Shown: piece after piece, positions 63,441-64,000 of the stretch
How positions within the stretch are numbered: position 1 is the stretch's first letter
Layout of the letters: every line of letters begins with the position of its first letter
NCBI GenBank assembly: GCA_973895155.1
Contig: OZ316897.1
Coordinates: forward strand, 186,001 to 250,000
Origin: Marsupella aquatica
Lineage: Eukaryota; Marchantiophyta
Direction: 5' to 3'
DNA length: 64,000 nt
The notes under the pieces: model-generated
The model's input: the letters and a program-made list of their open reading frames with translations, nothing else
The model's database searches: none
Told to the model about the DNA's origin: nothing
Position numbers and translations under genes: made by a program

Positions 63441-63592
63441 GTACACTCATGGGAGCAGAATCAAACATACTCATCCTTAGGTGTGGAAATTCTCCAAATA
63501 GCGTCCCTTCACGACCCCGTAATACAATACCAACGGTTTAAACGAAGGAAAGTAAGGTTTGCACGTATTAATCATTGGATAGGCAAGTGACA

Positions 63593-64000
63593 CAGCCGCA
63601 CCCTCAGCTTGGGTACGGTCTGTGGTAAATGTGGTCAACCTTAGCTCGGAGGACGAAGGAGCCCCTCCCCTTAATCGCAACCCACCGGGTACTTATAGTG
63701 CAAGGCCGGGTACAGCCCAGGTGGACAACATAGTGACGGTAGCGGCTCCGGCGCCAGTACTCACGATGGTAGCCCTACCACGGCCGGATAGGGAAGATGG
63801 GGAGGTGTCCCCCTCCACGAGCCACCCCTGGAACCAGTCTCAGGGGAGGAAGAGGAAGGAGCCGGCTGCAGTATCCGGGTTACCTTTGGCACTACCGTGG
63901 CCAAGCTAACCATGCATCGCATGGGGGAGAATGTTCATAAGAGCATTCTTCGTGCCCTAAGCATGCATGCTACCTGAAGACCCAAGGGTTCGAGAACCTC
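63593..64000 (+). pseudogene. X-family ORF start, cut by the window end
   Basis: An open frame at 63622-63909 (S-S-E-D-E-G-A-P-P, later G-R-K-R-K-E-P) is followed at 63957-64000 by a nearly identical copy of the X2 segment at 45773-45726 (minus strand there): K-H-A-C-Y-L-K-T-Q-G-F-E-N-L. This indicates another X-type LTR, running on past the window. The upstream acidic/proline part may be the missing N-terminal part of the X protein. Confidence 0.5.

Larger units (their letters stand above)
58774..63592 (+). mobile_element. Y: 3' LTR of the gypsy element, about 4.8 kb, carrying ORFs
   Basis: It begins TGTGATGCC 15 bases after the integrase stop and a polypurine-like run, exactly where a 3' LTR should start. 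A and B start with the same nine bases. The conserved 3' block of A, B and X recurs at 63440-63475. A GTGACA end at 63587-63592 resembles the GGCGTGACA end of X1 and X2, so the LTR end is placed there tentatively. It includes a TATA box, a 447-base open stretch (59338-59784) and a broken gag-like ORF (60512-62185). Confidence 0.6.

Noticed and set aside
1-64000. tRNA, rRNA or organelle DNA
   Set aside because: No cloverleaf-type or rRNA-like conserved sequence was noticed by eye. A tRNAscan or Infernal run would be needed to exclude small RNA genes.

Overview
The window is transposon-dense nuclear DNA of a land plant, most likely a moss. The one clearly host-type gene (31536-34547, +) is a long intronless PLS-DYW pentatricopeptide protein whose near-identical repeat units look like moss RNA-editing factors from general knowledge. 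That taxonomic call is an inference. Almost everything else is nested mobile DNA, and several insertion borders can be read to the base because target-site duplications (TSDs) survive and the broken reading frame rejoins across them.

Left block, 1 to about 26.35 kb: a large two-gene DNA transposon, M1, cut by the window start. Its plus-strand gene (22074-25780) is a transposase with a SWIM zinc finger. Its minus-strand gene (21539 down to 7) has a ParB-like DGNHR box followed by a beta-class DNA-methyltransferase-like C-terminus. The minus-strand gene is split by three insertions: Z1, a 1.76-kb non-coding solo-LTR-like element (19166-20924, TSD ATGTG on the coding strand); A, a 4.58-kb TG...CA element carrying ORFs (13374-17950, TSD CCCTC); and a CACTA transposon (1753 to about 13183). 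The CACTA element has a tnp2 transposase gene, a TNPA-like gene and a SET-domain gene. The SET gene is itself interrupted by Z2, a relative of Z1 (6485-8328, TSD TGGAC).

Middle, 26.4-36.1 kb: a fragment of the X retroelement family, a relic of an unclassified DDE transposon, a doubtful minus-strand gene, the PPR gene, and a short Copia-type LTR.

Right block, 36.35-64 kb: nested Ty3/gypsy-type material. X1 and X2 are ORF-bearing LTR segments on the minus strand. B (39622-44245, TSD CCCAA on the minus strand) is a second complete A-type element inserted in X2. Two integrase genes stand head to head at about 46.82 kb. The plus-strand integrase is split by M2 (47550-58443, TSD GTACTAGC), a second transposon of the M1 type with the same divergent pair of genes. 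M2 carries its own 286-bp MITE inside the transposase exon. The integrase C-terminus resumes at 58452 and is followed after 15 bases by a roughly 4.8-kb LTR (Y) with the same start, TGTGATGCC, as A and B and also containing ORFs.

The most interesting signals are: (1) the transposon family M1/M2, pairing a SWIM transposase with a ParB/methyltransferase-like protein, each copy strewn with its own palindrome (TAGCGAnnTCGCTA in M1, TAGCGCCnGGCGCTA in M2) found only outside exons; (2) gypsy-type LTRs of 4.6-4.8 kb that carry ORFs for coiled-coil, gag-like proteins; (3) a CACTA element with a SET-domain gene. Nearly all transposon genes are broken, often by C-to-T type nonsense changes. No rRNA, tRNA or CRISPR array was seen. 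All boundaries and homologies were judged by eye.
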